NCBI GenBank assembly: GCA_947500385.1
Contig: CANMSA010000001.1
Span: 186,001-250,000, forward strand
Source: an uncultured Flavobacteriaceae bacterium
GTDB lineage: Bacteria; Bacteroidota; Bacteroidia; Flavobacteriales; Flavobacteriaceae
DNA length: 64,000 nt
Direction of reading: 5' to 3'
The first letter of the stretch is position 1, and each line of letters opens with the position of its first letter. Made by a program: the position numbers and the translations under genes. This document shows, piece by piece, positions 54,202 to 62,604 of this stretch. The notes below the pieces were generated by a model. That model saw only the letters and a list, made by a program, of their open reading frames with translations. It made no database searches and was not told the origin of the DNA.

Positions 54202-54283
54202 TGGAGACGTGCTTACCTTCGAAATTGGTTCAAAGGAGGTTAAAAATAGTCATATTACTCCATAAGATTCTTATAAATACATT

Positions 54284-54291
54284 TACCTTTG
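54284..54291 (+). promoter_or_regulatory. -7 box (TACCTTTG) of the thioredoxin-family gene
   Basis: TACCTTTG lies 23 bases upstream of the start codon at 54314. It shares the intergenic region with the divergent tRNA-binding-protein operon. Confidence 0.55.
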
Positions 54292-54313
54292 GCATCTCTA
54301 TTAGATCAATAAT

Positions 54314-54874
54314 ATGGCGAGAACTCCTAGTAATATGCTGGATCTGGGTACCAAAGCACCCGATTTTGCGCTGACCGATACGATATCTGAAAACCAATAT
54401 GCCTTGGAAGAATTGAAGGGTGCCGTTGGTACCGTCGTGATGTTTATCTGCAATCATTGTCCTTTCGTAATCCATGTGAACCCGATGCTGAGTGCCTTGG
54501 GAAAACGCTATCAGGAAAAGGGAATTGGTTTTATCGCAATCTCGAGCAACGACATCCAGAATTATCCGCAAGACGCTCCACACCTCATGAAAGAGACCGC
54601 ACTAAAAGCGGGTTATAACTTCCCCTATTTGTACGATGCCACGCAAGAGGTCGCCCAGGCATATCAAGCCGCTTGTACACCCGACTTTTACTTGTTCGAT
54701 TCGAAGCTTAGGTTGGTGTATCGTGGGCAACTGGACGATTCAAGACCGGGAAACGGCATTCCCCTGAGCGGGAACGATCTGGCCAGCGCCATGGATGCCT
54801 TATTGCTGGGTACTGAAATTAGTCCGCTTCAAAAGCCGAGTATAGGCTGTAATATCAAATGGAAGGCCCCCTAA
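54314..54874 (+). CDS. Thioredoxin/AhpC-TSA family protein
   Basis: This 186-residue cytosolic protein has the peroxiredoxin-like fold (LDLGTKAPDFALTDTISE, VVMFICNHCPFVIHVNPML with a CNHC motif and RYQEKGIGFIAISSND). It lacks an N-terminal signal. Enzymes of this type reduce peroxides or act in disulfide exchange; the reductant is unknown. It stands alone on the plus strand. Confidence 0.9.
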   Translation: MARTPSNMLDLGTKAPDFALTDTISENQYALEELKGAVGTVVMFICNHCPFVIHVNPMLSALGKRYQEKGIGFIAISSNDIQNYPQDAPHLMKETALKAGYNFPYLYDATQEVAQAYQAACTPDFYLFDSKLRLVYRGQLDDSRPGNGIPLSGNDLASAMDALLLGTEISPLQKPSIGCNIKWKAP

Positions 54875-54892
54875 AACCCCCTCATTTTCCTT

Positions 54893-55441
54893 TTATCCTC
54901 CCCAACCCTTTCGCTTAAGAAGGTTTTGTATCTGTGCGTAATGATGGTTGCCATGCCATGCATACCGGCCAATGTTCTCTTCCAAGGTGGTGGTGACCTT
55001 TCCTTCTGGATGTACAAAGCTTCTTTTCAAATCATTGCGCGACAGGCCTTTTAAAAAGTATACCAATTTTGCATGGACCGCGCTTAAATGGTCTAGGGAC
55101 ATTTGGATGGGCGCCGTTTTGGCATCAAAAAGATCGGACCAAGCCTTCTCATCATAGGCTTTTATGACGGGAGTATCTTCTGTCATTGCCCATTTGAAAC
55201 GAATATAACTATTATGATGACTGTCTGGAATATGATGCACCAATTGCCGTACGGTCCATCCTCCGGGACGATATGGTGTTTCTAATTGTTCCTCAGTCAA
55301 ACCATTGACCAAATGGCGGAGTTTAGATGGCAATGCATCCAAGGCGGCAATCCATTCAGAGATATGGGCATCGGTAATCGCTTCGGGAGTTTCAAATTTT
55401 CCTATAGGATATTTCAACAGTTCCAATTGTGTATCTTCCAT
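54893..55441 (-). CDS. YfiT/DinB-family thiol transferase-like protein
   Basis: This 182-residue protein of the DinB/YfiT superfamily has a four-helix bundle with three histidines forming a metal site (TVRQLVHHIPDSHHNSYIRFK and YAWHGNHHYAQIQNLLK). YfiT-type enzymes are bacillithiol S-transferases or metal hydrolases; Bacteroidota lack bacillithiol in most reports, so the thiol substrate is unclear. It converges with the thioredoxin-family gene. Confidence 0.9.
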   Translation of the reverse strand: MEDTQLELLKYPIGKFETPEAITDAHISEWIAALDALPSKLRHLVNGLTEEQLETPYRPGGWTVRQLVHHIPDSHHNSYIRFKWAMTEDTPVIKAYDEKAWSDLFDAKTAPIQMSLDHLSAVHAKLVYFLKGLSRNDLKRSFVHPEGKVTTTLEENIGRYAWHGNHHYAQIQNLLKRKGWGG

Positions 55442-55507
55442 GATCCAAAACTAGTGAACTTTAATACATTTTTAACCAAAATATTTATGCACTGCTATTT
55501 AATCTAC

Positions 55508-55515
55508 TAATTTTG
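55508..55515 (+). promoter_or_regulatory. -7 box (TAATTTTG) of the peroxiredoxin gene
   Basis: TAATTTTG lies 37 bases upstream of the peroxiredoxin start codon. A TTTA about 20 bases upstream of it may be the -33 element. Confidence 0.5.
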
Positions 55516-55552
55516 TAGGGTATATGATAATTACAATTTAAAACCTTCTATA

Positions 55553-56191
55553 ATGGCATCAATTCGACTGGGTGACAAAGCACCCGATTTTACCGCGGAC
55601 AGTTCTTTAGGAACTATTAATTTATATGATTATTTAGGGGATGGTTGGGGAATCTTATTTTCGCATCCCGCCGATTTTACGCCCGTTTGCACTACCGAAC
55701 TGGGCACCGCTGCGAAGTTCAAAGGTGAATTTGACAAGCGCAATGTAAAAATGTTGGCCCTAAGTGTTGATGGGGCCGCTTCACACCTTGAGTGGATAAA
55801 AGATATTAATGAAGTGCAAGAGACAACTGTTAATTTTCCCATCATAGCGGATGAGGACAAAAAGGTATCCAAGCTTTATGATATGATCCACCCCAATGCA
55901 GATAATAATCTTACGGTACGTTCGGTATTTATTATCGGGCCCGATAAGTCTGTGAAACTGATTCTTACCTACCCCGCTTCGACAGGGCGTAATTTTTATG
56001 AACTTTTACGTGTTGTTGATTCTTTGCAACTTACCGCCTATCACAAGGTAGCCACCCCGGCCAACTGGGAATCGGGTCAAGATGTAGTGGTGAGTCCAGC
56101 AATCCCAACCGAGCAGGCACGTGGCCTGTTTGAAAAAGGTGTCGAAGAGTGGAAACCGTATTTGCGCATGACTCCAGATCCCACCGCGTAA
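55553..56191 (+). CDS. Peroxiredoxin, 1-Cys (Prx6) type
   Basis: This 212-residue thiol peroxidase reduces H2O2 and organic peroxides. The peroxidatic Cys is in HPADFTPVCTTELG (approximate residue 46), with LALSVDGAASHLEWI and the Prx6-type C-terminal extension (RVVDSLQLTAYHKVATPANW). No resolving Cys is visible, so it is probably a 1-Cys enzyme. The gene is single and cytosolic. Confidence 0.94.
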   Translation: MASIRLGDKAPDFTADSSLGTINLYDYLGDGWGILFSHPADFTPVCTTELGTAAKFKGEFDKRNVKMLALSVDGAASHLEWIKDINEVQETTVNFPIIADEDKKVSKLYDMIHPNADNNLTVRSVFIIGPDKSVKLILTYPASTGRNFYELLRVVDSLQLTAYHKVATPANWESGQDVVVSPAIPTEQARGLFEKGVEEWKPYLRMTPDPTA

Positions 56192-56304
56192 TGTGAATTT
56201 ACGGTTAAGAATACGGTGCGTCGAGAAAGATAAGGGCTTAAAAAACAGCAGTTTCAAATTTTTAATACTATCTTCGCACTTTAATAATTTTTTAATTTTT
56301 TATT

Positions 56305-56499
56305 ATGAGTAAAGGAACAGTAAAATTCTTCAATGATTCCAAAGGTTACGGATTTATCACTGAAGACGGTTCAAGCGAAGATCACTTTGTACACATTTCT
56401 GGTTTAATCGATGAAATACGCGAAGGTGACGTTGTAGAATTTGAACTACAACAAGGTAAAAAAGGACTAAACGCGGTAAATGTGAAAGTAGTAGACTAG
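56305..56499 (+). CDS. Cold-shock protein (CspA-type)
   Basis: This 64-residue OB-fold RNA/DNA chaperone has RNP1 KGYGFI and RNP2 HFVHI, with the usual start MSKGTVKFFNDSKG. It binds single-stranded RNA to prevent structure at low temperature. A -7-like TATCTTCG lies about 35 bases upstream, and a perfect terminator follows. Confidence 0.95.
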   Translation: MSKGTVKFFNDSKGYGFITEDGSSEDHFVHISGLIDEIREGDVVEFELQQGKKGLNAVNVKVVD

Positions 56500-56520
56500 G
56501 CACGCACAAACTTTTTTTAT

Positions 56521-56556
56521 ACAAAGCCCCGACTATAGATGTTGGGGCTTTTTTTA
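56521..56556 (+). terminator. Rho-independent terminator of the cold-shock gene
   Basis: AAAGCCCC..GAC and GTT..GGGGCTTT form a stem followed by TTTTTTT. It ends the cspA transcript. Confidence 0.85.
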
Positions 56557-56689
56557 TGTGTATTTCATGCATTTTACTTTATCTGTTTGATCTTTTACGC
56601 AACCAACCAACTTTTTCACGTCTATAGTTAAACAAAGTACGACTGTTCCCAAGTCTTCAAAAAACCAAGAATACAATACGAAGCCGTTT

Positions 56690-56776
56690 ATGGTAGCATT
56701 TATCTTTTTAGTCTCATTTTTAGTACTGGGAAATATTGTTTTATTGTTAATAACTACCAACGACCGCAAAAAGTAA
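56690..56776 (+). CDS. Membrane micropeptide 1 (28 residues)
   Basis: This 28-codon frame begins MVAFIFLVSFLVLGNIVL and ends in a hydrophilic basic tail (NDRKK). It forms a single hydrophobic helix with Asn15. It aligns without gaps to two further short frames at 57048 and 57220, sharing F4, L11, L13, N15 and L18. Such conservation among short frames is the main evidence that all three are expressed genes. It overlaps, on the opposite strand, a longer frame that I judge spurious. No promoter is clear for this copy. Function is unknown; by size and topology it may be a membrane-associated regulatory or toxin-like peptide. Confidence 0.6.
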   Translation: MVAFIFLVSFLVLGNIVLLLITTNDRKK

Positions 56777-56935
56777 CAGTAGTTTCCACCTGGGCCGTTG
56801 TAATACAAACTGCGCTTACCCCCTATTTTCAGGGTGTTTAGGACCGTACCACTTTCACTTTTGTTTGAGTATGGTGTTGTACCTAAGCCAAAACAAAAAA
56901 ATCGAACTTTGAAGATAACTTTGTGGTTGGTACTC

Positions 56936-56965
56936 TTTGACAAAATTGCATTTTATGTAATTTTG
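56936..56965 (+). promoter_or_regulatory. Promoter of micropeptides 2 and 3
   Basis: TTTG (56936-56939) and TAATTTTG (56958-56965) are spaced by 18 bases, close to the Bacteroidota -33/-7 norm. The predicted start is near 56972, giving micropeptide 2 a leader of about 75 bases. Confidence 0.6.
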
Positions 56966-57047
56966 AATAGACAAGAGTATAATAATCCTTAAAATTCCCC
57001 GTTAATTATTAAAGAATTGTCATTTTATTGCAATCTTAACCTTAAAT

Positions 57048-57137
57048 ATGGTTTATTTTTTCAGCATAGTAGCCTTTTTGGTATTGGTCAACATCCTATT
57101 GATGCGTTTCAGTGCTATGGAGGTTGAAAATTTTTAG
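57048..57137 (+). CDS. Membrane micropeptide 2 (29 residues)
   Basis: This 29-codon frame begins MVYFFSIVAFLVLVNILL and ends in SAMEVENF. It is one hydrophobic helix with Asn15 and a mixed-charge tail, in the same register as micropeptides 1 and 3. A promoter of the usual type lies 83-112 bases upstream. No longer frame competes with it. Function is unknown; the acidic tail differs from the basic tail of peptide 1, so the two could interact electrostatically. Confidence 0.65.
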   Translation: MVYFFSIVAFLVLVNILLMRFSAMEVENF

Positions 57138-57174
57138 GGCGCTTCGTTGTAGTAGGGTTTTTCTTCGATGAGTT

Positions 57175-57211
57175 GTTATATTTCAAAGTGGATGATCACT
57201 TCGGATATAAC
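57175..57211 (+). other. Hairpin before micropeptide 3
   Basis: GTTATAT (57175-57181) pairs with ATATAAC (57205-57211), and AAGTG (57186-57190) pairs with CACTT (57197-57201) around a GATGAT loop. It ends 8 bases before the start codon of micropeptide 3 and could hide or expose its ribosome-binding region. Confidence 0.55.
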
Positions 57212-57219
57212 CCTCTTAA

Positions 57220-57336
57220 ATGACAACTTTCTTCGGTATTCTTATCATCCTTATTCTTATTAATCTGTTGCTATTGGCAGTGAGTGTTGAGACACCCATG
57301 GACGCTTCAAACGATAAACAAGAAAAGGTGCCATGA
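57220..57336 (+). CDS. Membrane micropeptide 3 (38 residues)
   Basis: This 38-codon frame begins MTTFFGILIILILINLLL and has a longer hydrophilic tail (AVSVETPMDASNDKQ then EKVP). The helix has Asn15 and aligns without gaps with peptides 1 and 2 over the first 19 residues (pattern MxxFxxxxxxLxLxNxxL; position 12 is V, V or I). A hairpin lies just upstream. The downstream S8 protease gene is on the opposite strand and ends 70 bases away. Function is unknown. Confidence 0.65.
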   Translation: MTTFFGILIILILINLLLLAVSVETPMDASNDKQEKVP

Positions 57337-57405
57337 TACGCCCGTTAGGGTATACCATCACACCTATTTCGTAGTTTATTCCTATCAAAGGAACGCACAA
57401 CAATA

Positions 57406-58938
57406 CTATTGTACCGCCTTCAGCGCATCTAAATTCCCATAGCCATAACTACCGCTCTTGTTAGGATATAGATCCGCGGATGTTTTTAGTTTGTTCAAAA
57501 CGGATGTTCTGCTCCAACTTGGATTTTTGGACCACACCAAAGCAGCTATGCCGGCTGCGCTTGCGGTGGCTACAGAAGATCCGCCCACATAATCTTCCGT
57601 GCCGTTGTAATAGCCCAAGGTGGGCACATGTTTGTTGGTGGAAGCGCGCTCCATAATAATGGTGAAATCGATGGCGCCCCCTTTGTGACAAGTGTCACAT
57701 TCCCGATATCCGTTTCGCTCCTCTACGCCCGTTATGGCCACCGTCTCACTCATCGAGGCAGGAAACACTACTCCAACAAAATTGGTAAAGGTGGTAGATG
57801 TACCGCCCGCACAGAAAATCAATTTACCTCTGCCATAGGCATATCGGATGGCATCCTTGATGCGGCCAATGGAAAATATATATCCCATTGACATTGAAAT
57901 AATCTTCACATCGTTACGAGCCCCCAGTTCGGTGATGGCACGGGCCACTCCTCGTTGTTCATGATACCCGTTCAATAATACGTCTGAAGAAGCTCTGTAA
58001 GATATTAGGTTCGACTTATAGGCAACACCTACCGGTAATCCCATGTCATTTCTGGGAGCAGATGCCGCTGCGGCCATACTTGTCCCATGACCACACTTGT
58101 CATTCGGACCGTCCGTTTTTCTAGACCAAGGCCAAAACGAGTCTACATATACCCCATACTTCTCTACGGTTCGCCCGGAGGAAGAATAACCGTTGTTAAA
58201 ATTACTACCCAAGAGTGATTGACTCTCGGAAAGTCCTGTATCTACGATTCCTATTGTAATACCACTGCCCGTGCTGTAGGCCCAAGCGTCGTCTATATTG
58301 TGCAGGGGGAAATTCCAGGGCATCTTCGCATTGGGTTGAATCGTGGTATAATCAGAGGAAGCAACATTTTCGGTGTCAAAGCCACAGCCGGAACTCGACA
58401 TGGCCGACTTGGACTGAGCGCTTCCATTTAAAGGATATCCGCCCGGCTCAAGATAGCGTATATCAGCATTTTTACGCAGTTCTGTTACCGTTGCAAGTTG
58501 GGTGACCTTTACATCGATAACCGTTAAGTATGCATCTTCATACAGCAACACATCCGATTCCTTATTCGATTCGGTATTCGCCTGGTTTTCGGATTTCCGC
58601 ACCAAACTGATCAGCGCATCTTTGGTTGTTTGGTGACTGGCAGAATTTTTATTTGCAAAATCATCCTTGTCGTTTCCATACCCAATGGTCAATACTCCTT
58701 GAGCATGTTGCAAGGCGCTCCAAAGTACAACATCGGAAGCTTCGTTCCAGTCAAAATCGCCTTTCGACTGTAGTTCTTCCTCAATGATTCGATTTATTTC
58801 TGTTATTGAAAGTGGTTCCGTTTGTTCATCAATGGCCTCGGGAGTATTGGGAGTTGCGGCAATAGGTTCATCCTTTGTACAGGAAACCGATAAAATGAGC
58901 GATGTAATACAAAGACTACGTAGTATACGTTTTTTCAT
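57406..58938 (-). CDS. S8 subtilisin-family serine protease lipoprotein
   Basis: This 510-residue protein is lipid-anchored (lipobox LSVSC, Cys20). Residues about 45-165 form a pro-domain-like region. The subtilisin domain has the Asp in GIVDTGLS (D233), His in GHGTSMAAAAS (H284) and Ser in GGSSVATASAAG (S455). The oxyanion-hole Asn normally found in the AAGN motif is not visible here (FCAGGTSTTFTNF at about 375-387), so activity may differ. A CDTCHKGG insert near residue 414 could bind a metal or form a disulfide. It lies beside the micropeptide genes, on the other strand. Confidence 0.9.
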   Translation of the reverse strand: MKKRILRSLCITSLILSVSCTKDEPIAATPNTPEAIDEQTEPLSITEINRIIEEELQSKGDFDWNEASDVVLWSALQHAQGVLTIGYGNDKDDFANKNSASHQTTKDALISLVRKSENQANTESNKESDVLLYEDAYLTVIDVKVTQLATVTELRKNADIRYLEPGGYPLNGSAQSKSAMSSSGCGFDTENVASSDYTTIQPNAKMPWNFPLHNIDDAWAYSTGSGITIGIVDTGLSESQSLLGSNFNNGYSSSGRTVEKYGVYVDSFWPWSRKTDGPNDKCGHGTSMAAAASAPRNDMGLPVGVAYKSNLISYRASSDVLLNGYHEQRGVARAITELGARNDVKIISMSMGYIFSIGRIKDAIRYAYGRGKLIFCAGGTSTTFTNFVGVVFPASMSETVAITGVEERNGYRECDTCHKGGAIDFTIIMERASTNKHVPTLGYYNGTEDYVGGSSVATASAAGIAALVWSKNPSWSRTSVLNKLKTSADLYPNKSGSYGYGNLDALKAVQ

Positions 58939-59059
58939 AAATAAAAGAGGTTGATTTTTTACAGCTTTAAGATATTGACAATTCTGTAATATTCACACTC
59001 TTTTTTTACGAATTCGATGAAATGCGTTGCATATGGTTGCCGCCCCTGTTTCTTTTAAC

Positions 59060-59093
59060 AAAAAAGACCCTTGAGTTCAAGGGTCTTTTTTAA
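59060..59093 (-). terminator. Terminator after the cyclophilin-FKBP gene
   Basis: AAAAAGACCCTTGA and TCAAGGGTCTTTTT form a 14-bp stem with a 2-base spacer and T-runs on both strands. It lies 24 bases past the stop codon. Confidence 0.8.
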
Positions 59094-59116
59094 TCAGTGC
59101 TTTGGAATGGTTTTTC

Positions 59117-60049
59117 TTATCCCACATTCATTAACTCTACATCAAATATCAAGGTTGCATCGGGAGGAATCACGCCCCCTGCGCCCGCACTGCCGTATCC
59201 GAGATTCGAAGGAATTACAAAACGGGCCTTGTCCCCAACCTTTAAAAGGGAAATACCTTCGTCCCAACCAGGGATTACTTGACCTACCCCCAATTGAAAA
59301 GCGATCGGTTCTTTTCTTTTATAAGACGAATCAAACACCTGCCCATTAAGTAAGGAGCCTTCATAATGTACCGATACCTGCGTACCGGCCTCCGCTTTGG
59401 CCCCATTTCCTTTTTGTATGATTTTATAACGAAGTCCGCTTTGCGTTTCATCAAAACCGGCAGCTATTTTGTCCAATTCGGCTGCCTGCCGTGCTTTTGC
59501 TTCTTCCATTCTCTTCGCTTTTGTAGCTTCAAGATTGTTAAAAGCATCCATCGCATTCCACTTTTGGGCCTCTTCCCCGTTTCGTACTATTTCCAAGCTA
59601 TCGATCAAATCGCCTTGGGCGATGGCATCGACCACTTCCTGCCCTGTAACTACATGTCCAAAAACAGTGTGTTTGTTATCTAACCAAGGAGTCGCTACAT
59701 GTGTGATAAAAAATTGGCTCCCGTTCGTGCCGGGTCCTGCATTTGCCATTGAAAGCACTCCAGGGCCGTTATGGGTTAGTTCCGGATGAAATTCATCATC
59801 GAATTTGTAACCGGCATCTCCTGTTCCTGTTCCCAAAGGGCAACCGCCCTGCACCATAAAGTCGGGAATAACACGGTGAAACTTTAATCCGTCGTAATAG
59901 GGTGTCCCCTCTGCTTTTGCGGTGTTTTTCCGTGTTCCTTCGGCCAAGGCCACAAAATTACCCACTGTTCCAGGGGTCTTATCATGGGTTAACTTGACAA
60001 CTATTTCTCCTTTGGTAGTATTAAACTTTGCGTAGATACCGTCTTGCAT
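59117..60049 (-). CDS. Cyclophilin-FKBP fusion peptidyl-prolyl isomerase
   Basis: This 310-residue protein combines an N-terminal cyclophilin-type domain (about 1-165: [48 protein letters not shown]) and a C-terminal FKBP domain (about 208-310: [45 protein letters not shown]). Both catalyse proline cis-trans isomerisation during folding. No signal peptide is visible, so it is probably cytosolic. It has a -7 box and terminator of its own. Confidence 0.93.
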   Translation of the reverse strand: MQDGIYAKFNTTKGEIVVKLTHDKTPGTVGNFVALAEGTRKNTAKAEGTPYYDGLKFHRVIPDFMVQGGCPLGTGTGDAGYKFDDEFHPELTHNGPGVLSMANAGPGTNGSQFFITHVATPWLDNKHTVFGHVVTGQEVVDAIAQGDLIDSLEIVRNGEEAQKWNAMDAFNNLEATKAKRMEEAKARQAAELDKIAAGFDETQSGLRYKIIQKGNGAKAEAGTQVSVHYEGSLLNGQVFDSSYKRKEPIAFQLGVGQVIPGWDEGISLLKVGDKARFVIPSNLGYGSAGAGGVIPPDATLIFDVELMNVG

Positions 60050-60071
60050 AATGCTCTTTTTAAATGAGCGA

Positions 60072-60079
60072 CAAAGGTA
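60072..60079 (-). promoter_or_regulatory. -7 box (TACCTTTG) of the PPIase gene
   Basis: TACCTTTG on the minus strand lies 23 bases upstream of the start codon at 60049. Confidence 0.6.
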
Positions 60080-60121
60080 CTTTTTTTGTTCGGAGTTTGA
60101 AAGTTTCTAGAGGGCAGGAAA

Positions 60122-60145
60122 CTCAAAAAAAGATTCTTTTTTGAG
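60122..60145 (-). terminator. Terminator of the M28 peptidase/PPK2 operon
   Basis: CTCAAAAAA and TTTTTTGAG arms form a stem, followed on the minus strand by a short T-run. It lies 3 bases after the peptidase stop codon. Confidence 0.55.
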
Positions 60146-60147
60146 CG

Positions 60148-61527
60148 CTATTCCCTAATGATCCCGTAGGTATCGAAAAGATATACCAAACTGGTCATCG
60201 CGGCAGCTCCTAGTTCAAGTTCTCGGCGGTTCACATGTTCAAAGGTATCGTTGGCTGCGTGGTGGTGATCGAAATAGCGCTGCGAGTCCGGGCGTAGTCC
60301 TGCCAAAACCATACTATCTTTCTTCAATGGTCGAATATCGGCGCCGCTATATCCCGCTTCAAAAATATGTATCAAATAGGGTTCGAAGAGCGATTTCCAT
60401 TCTTGTACCTTTTCCAAGTTGGCTTTGGAACTATTGAACGAAAAACCACGGGGAGTAAACCCTCCCGAATCGCTTTCCAAGGCAAAAATATGGTCCTCAT
60501 TCTTGTTTTTGGCCATTTCCGCATAGGCATTACCGCCGCGCAAGCCATTCTCCTCGTTCATGAAAAGCACCGCCCTGATGGTTCGCTTTGGGGTATATCC
60601 TGTGCGCTTGAGCAAGCGCAACACCTCCATACTTTGTACACAACCTGCACCATCGTCATGCGACCCATCACCAAGATCCCATGAATCTAAGTGACCGCCT
60701 ACTACCATGATTTCCTCGGGATGTGTGCTTCCGGTGATTTCCCCAATGACATTGTACGAGTCTACATCTTCAAGCTGTTTGCAATTTTGCTTAAAATAAA
60801 AACGGGTCTCGCTATTCAATTGTAAGGTGGTACTTAATAAGTCTGCTCCCCTGGTGCTAATGGCAGCCGCGGGAATTCTTTCCGACACGGGTATATCGCC
60901 ATAACTCATAGACCCAGTATGCGGGTAATCATCCAAACGCAAGTTCATCGACCGTACGATTACACCTACCGCGCCATACTTGGCCGCCTCCCCAGCACCC
61001 GAATAACGTTGGTCTACACAACCCGAATATGCTTGAAAGGTACTGATAAAAGTGGGATCCATGGGGCGGTTGTAAAAAACGATCTTCCCGGCAATTTGGT
61101 CCTTGCCCAATTTCTCCAAATCCTCGATTCCCTGTACTTCTACAATGGCAGCTTTCACCCCTCCCAATGGGGTGGACACCGAGCCTCCCAAAGCACAAAT
61201 AGGCATATTGGTCGTAACCCCGGGGCTCGTTTCCATATAGGCAAACTCCGGTGTACCCCGTACCCATTTGGGTACTTTTACGGGCTGCAGCCATACCTTA
61301 TCCAAGCCCAAGGAATCCATTTGGGCCTTGGTGTAAATTACTGCCTGTTCGGCCTCGACCGAACCGGATAATCGCCCACCTATTTGATTTGAGAGATAGT
61401 TCAGCCAGTCGTATGCCTTTCCTTCCGTAAGGGCAGCATCAAAAATAAGTTTTAATTGTTTTTCATCGGCCGTTTGTGCTAGTCCCTGGGCAGTGATCAA
61501 CACCAAAAGCATCGCTAACTTCTTCAT
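60148..61527 (-). CDS. M28-family zinc metallopeptidase, exported
   Basis: This 459-residue protein has a signal peptide (MKKLAMLLVLITAQGLAQ) and the M28 catalytic core: VVGGHLDSWDLGDGSHDDGAGC holds the bridging Asp and a His ligand, FMNEENGLRGGNAY the Glu pair and DHHHAANDTFEHVN another His. It resembles bacterial leucine aminopeptidase/glutaminyl-cyclase-type peptidases, and would act outside the cytoplasm. Its start overlaps the end of the PPK2 gene by 4 bases (ATGA). Confidence 0.92.
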   Translation of the reverse strand: MKKLAMLLVLITAQGLAQTADEKQLKLIFDAALTEGKAYDWLNYLSNQIGGRLSGSVEAEQAVIYTKAQMDSLGLDKVWLQPVKVPKWVRGTPEFAYMETSPGVTTNMPICALGGSVSTPLGGVKAAIVEVQGIEDLEKLGKDQIAGKIVFYNRPMDPTFISTFQAYSGCVDQRYSGAGEAAKYGAVGVIVRSMNLRLDDYPHTGSMSYGDIPVSERIPAAAISTRGADLLSTTLQLNSETRFYFKQNCKQLEDVDSYNVIGEITGSTHPEEIMVVGGHLDSWDLGDGSHDDGAGCVQSMEVLRLLKRTGYTPKRTIRAVLFMNEENGLRGGNAYAEMAKNKNEDHIFALESDSGGFTPRGFSFNSSKANLEKVQEWKSLFEPYLIHIFEAGYSGADIRPLKKDSMVLAGLRPDSQRYFDHHHAANDTFEHVNRRELELGAAAMTSLVYLFDTYGIIRE

Positions 61528-62408
61528 TCTTCTTCTTTTTGTAACTGTAATTTGTAGGTAGCTAAGTTAGCCTTAATTTTTGCATCGAGTTCCGGTTCCT
61601 CGATATCTTTGTATTTAATTAACTCTTGCAAGATGATCGACGCAAAAATCAAACGTGCCGCTTTTTTGTTATCGGCGGGCAAAACATACCAAGGGGCCGA
61701 AGGTTTTGATGTTTTGTTGATTGCCTCCTCGTAACATTCTTGATAACGGTCCCACAAGGCACGCTCCTTTAAATCGCCGGGAGAGAACTTCCAATTTTTT
61801 TCCTTCAATTCCAATCTTCGCAACAAGCGTTGGCGTTGCTCCTCTTTTGACAAGTGCAGAAAAAACTTAAAAACCAAGGTCCCATTCTCGGCGATGTGGC
61901 GTTCAAAATTGTTAATTTGCTCAAACCTCTTTTCCCAAAACGACTGATCGATGTCGGCGACCGTGTGAATGTTCGGGATATGTTCTCCCAAGATATACTC
62001 CGGATGCACCCTGGTAACCAGTACATTCTCGTAGTGAGTACGATTAAAAACACCAAATTTTCCTTTCGCCGGCAAGGCAATATAGTGCCGCCAAAGATAA
62101 TCGTGTTGCCGTTCAAGCTCGGTGGGTACCTTGAAACTATGCACAACCACTCCCCTTGCATTGAAATCTTTGAAAACCTCCCGAATTAAGCTGTCCTTCC
62201 CAGCTGTATCCATCCCTTGAATACAAATCAATACCGCATACTTTCCGTGCGCGTATAGGGTATCTTGGAAATCCCCCAAGGCTTTCCTTACTTTTTCCAG
62301 ATTCTTTTTGAGGTCTTTGTCCGTAGCTCCAAAATCTTCATAGGTAGCCCGTTGTGACAATTTCAAGGGTTTATCGACCTTATAGTCGGCAATCGAAACG
62401 TTTTTCAT
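61524..62408 (-). CDS. Polyphosphate kinase 2 (PPK2) family
   Basis: This 294-residue enzyme transfers phosphate between polyphosphate and nucleotides. The Walker A-like motif is CIQGMDTAGKDSLIREVF (GxDxxGK), the lid region RHYIALPAKGKFGVFNRTHYENVLVTRVHPE, and SWEKRFEQINNFERH precedes the C-terminal helical part. It is cytosolic. Class (AMP or ADP/GDP preference) is not resolved from these motifs. It is co-transcribed with the downstream M28 gene; stop and start overlap by 4 bases. Confidence 0.92.
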   Translation of the reverse strand: MKNVSIADYKVDKPLKLSQRATYEDFGATDKDLKKNLEKVRKALGDFQDTLYAHGKYAVLICIQGMDTAGKDSLIREVFKDFNARGVVVHSFKVPTELERQHDYLWRHYIALPAKGKFGVFNRTHYENVLVTRVHPEYILGEHIPNIHTVADIDQSFWEKRFEQINNFERHIAENGTLVFKFFLHLSKEEQRQRLLRRLELKEKNWKFSPGDLKERALWDRYQECYEEAINKTSKPSAPWYVLPADNKKAARLIFASIILQELIKYKDIEEPELDAKIKANLATYKLQLQKEEE

Positions 62409-62555
62409 ACAGGAAATATAGAATTTTTTATCGGTGAACGGTAAAATTTGTTAAAAAAAATGACCATTCATCAAGTGAATTTCCCGGTTCGTCCAAAATA
62501 GTGCGCTTCCCACGCCGTGTATCGAAAAAACTAGGTAAAACAAGGCCTCTATGGC

Positions 62556-62563
62556 TAACTTTG
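62556..62563 (+). promoter_or_regulatory. -7 box (TAACTTTG) of the orphan helical protein
   Basis: TAACTTTG lies 41 bases upstream of the start codon at 62605. Confidence 0.5.
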
Positions 62564-62604
62564 TAATGTAAAATGCCCAAATTTTACTACAAACCAAACC
62601 CAAT

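Noticed and set aside
56554-56943. 129-codon open frame on the minus strand opposite micropeptide 1
   Set aside because: No recognisable domain, unusual composition, its end runs into the cspA terminator, and it overlaps a better-supported micropeptide on the opposite strand.
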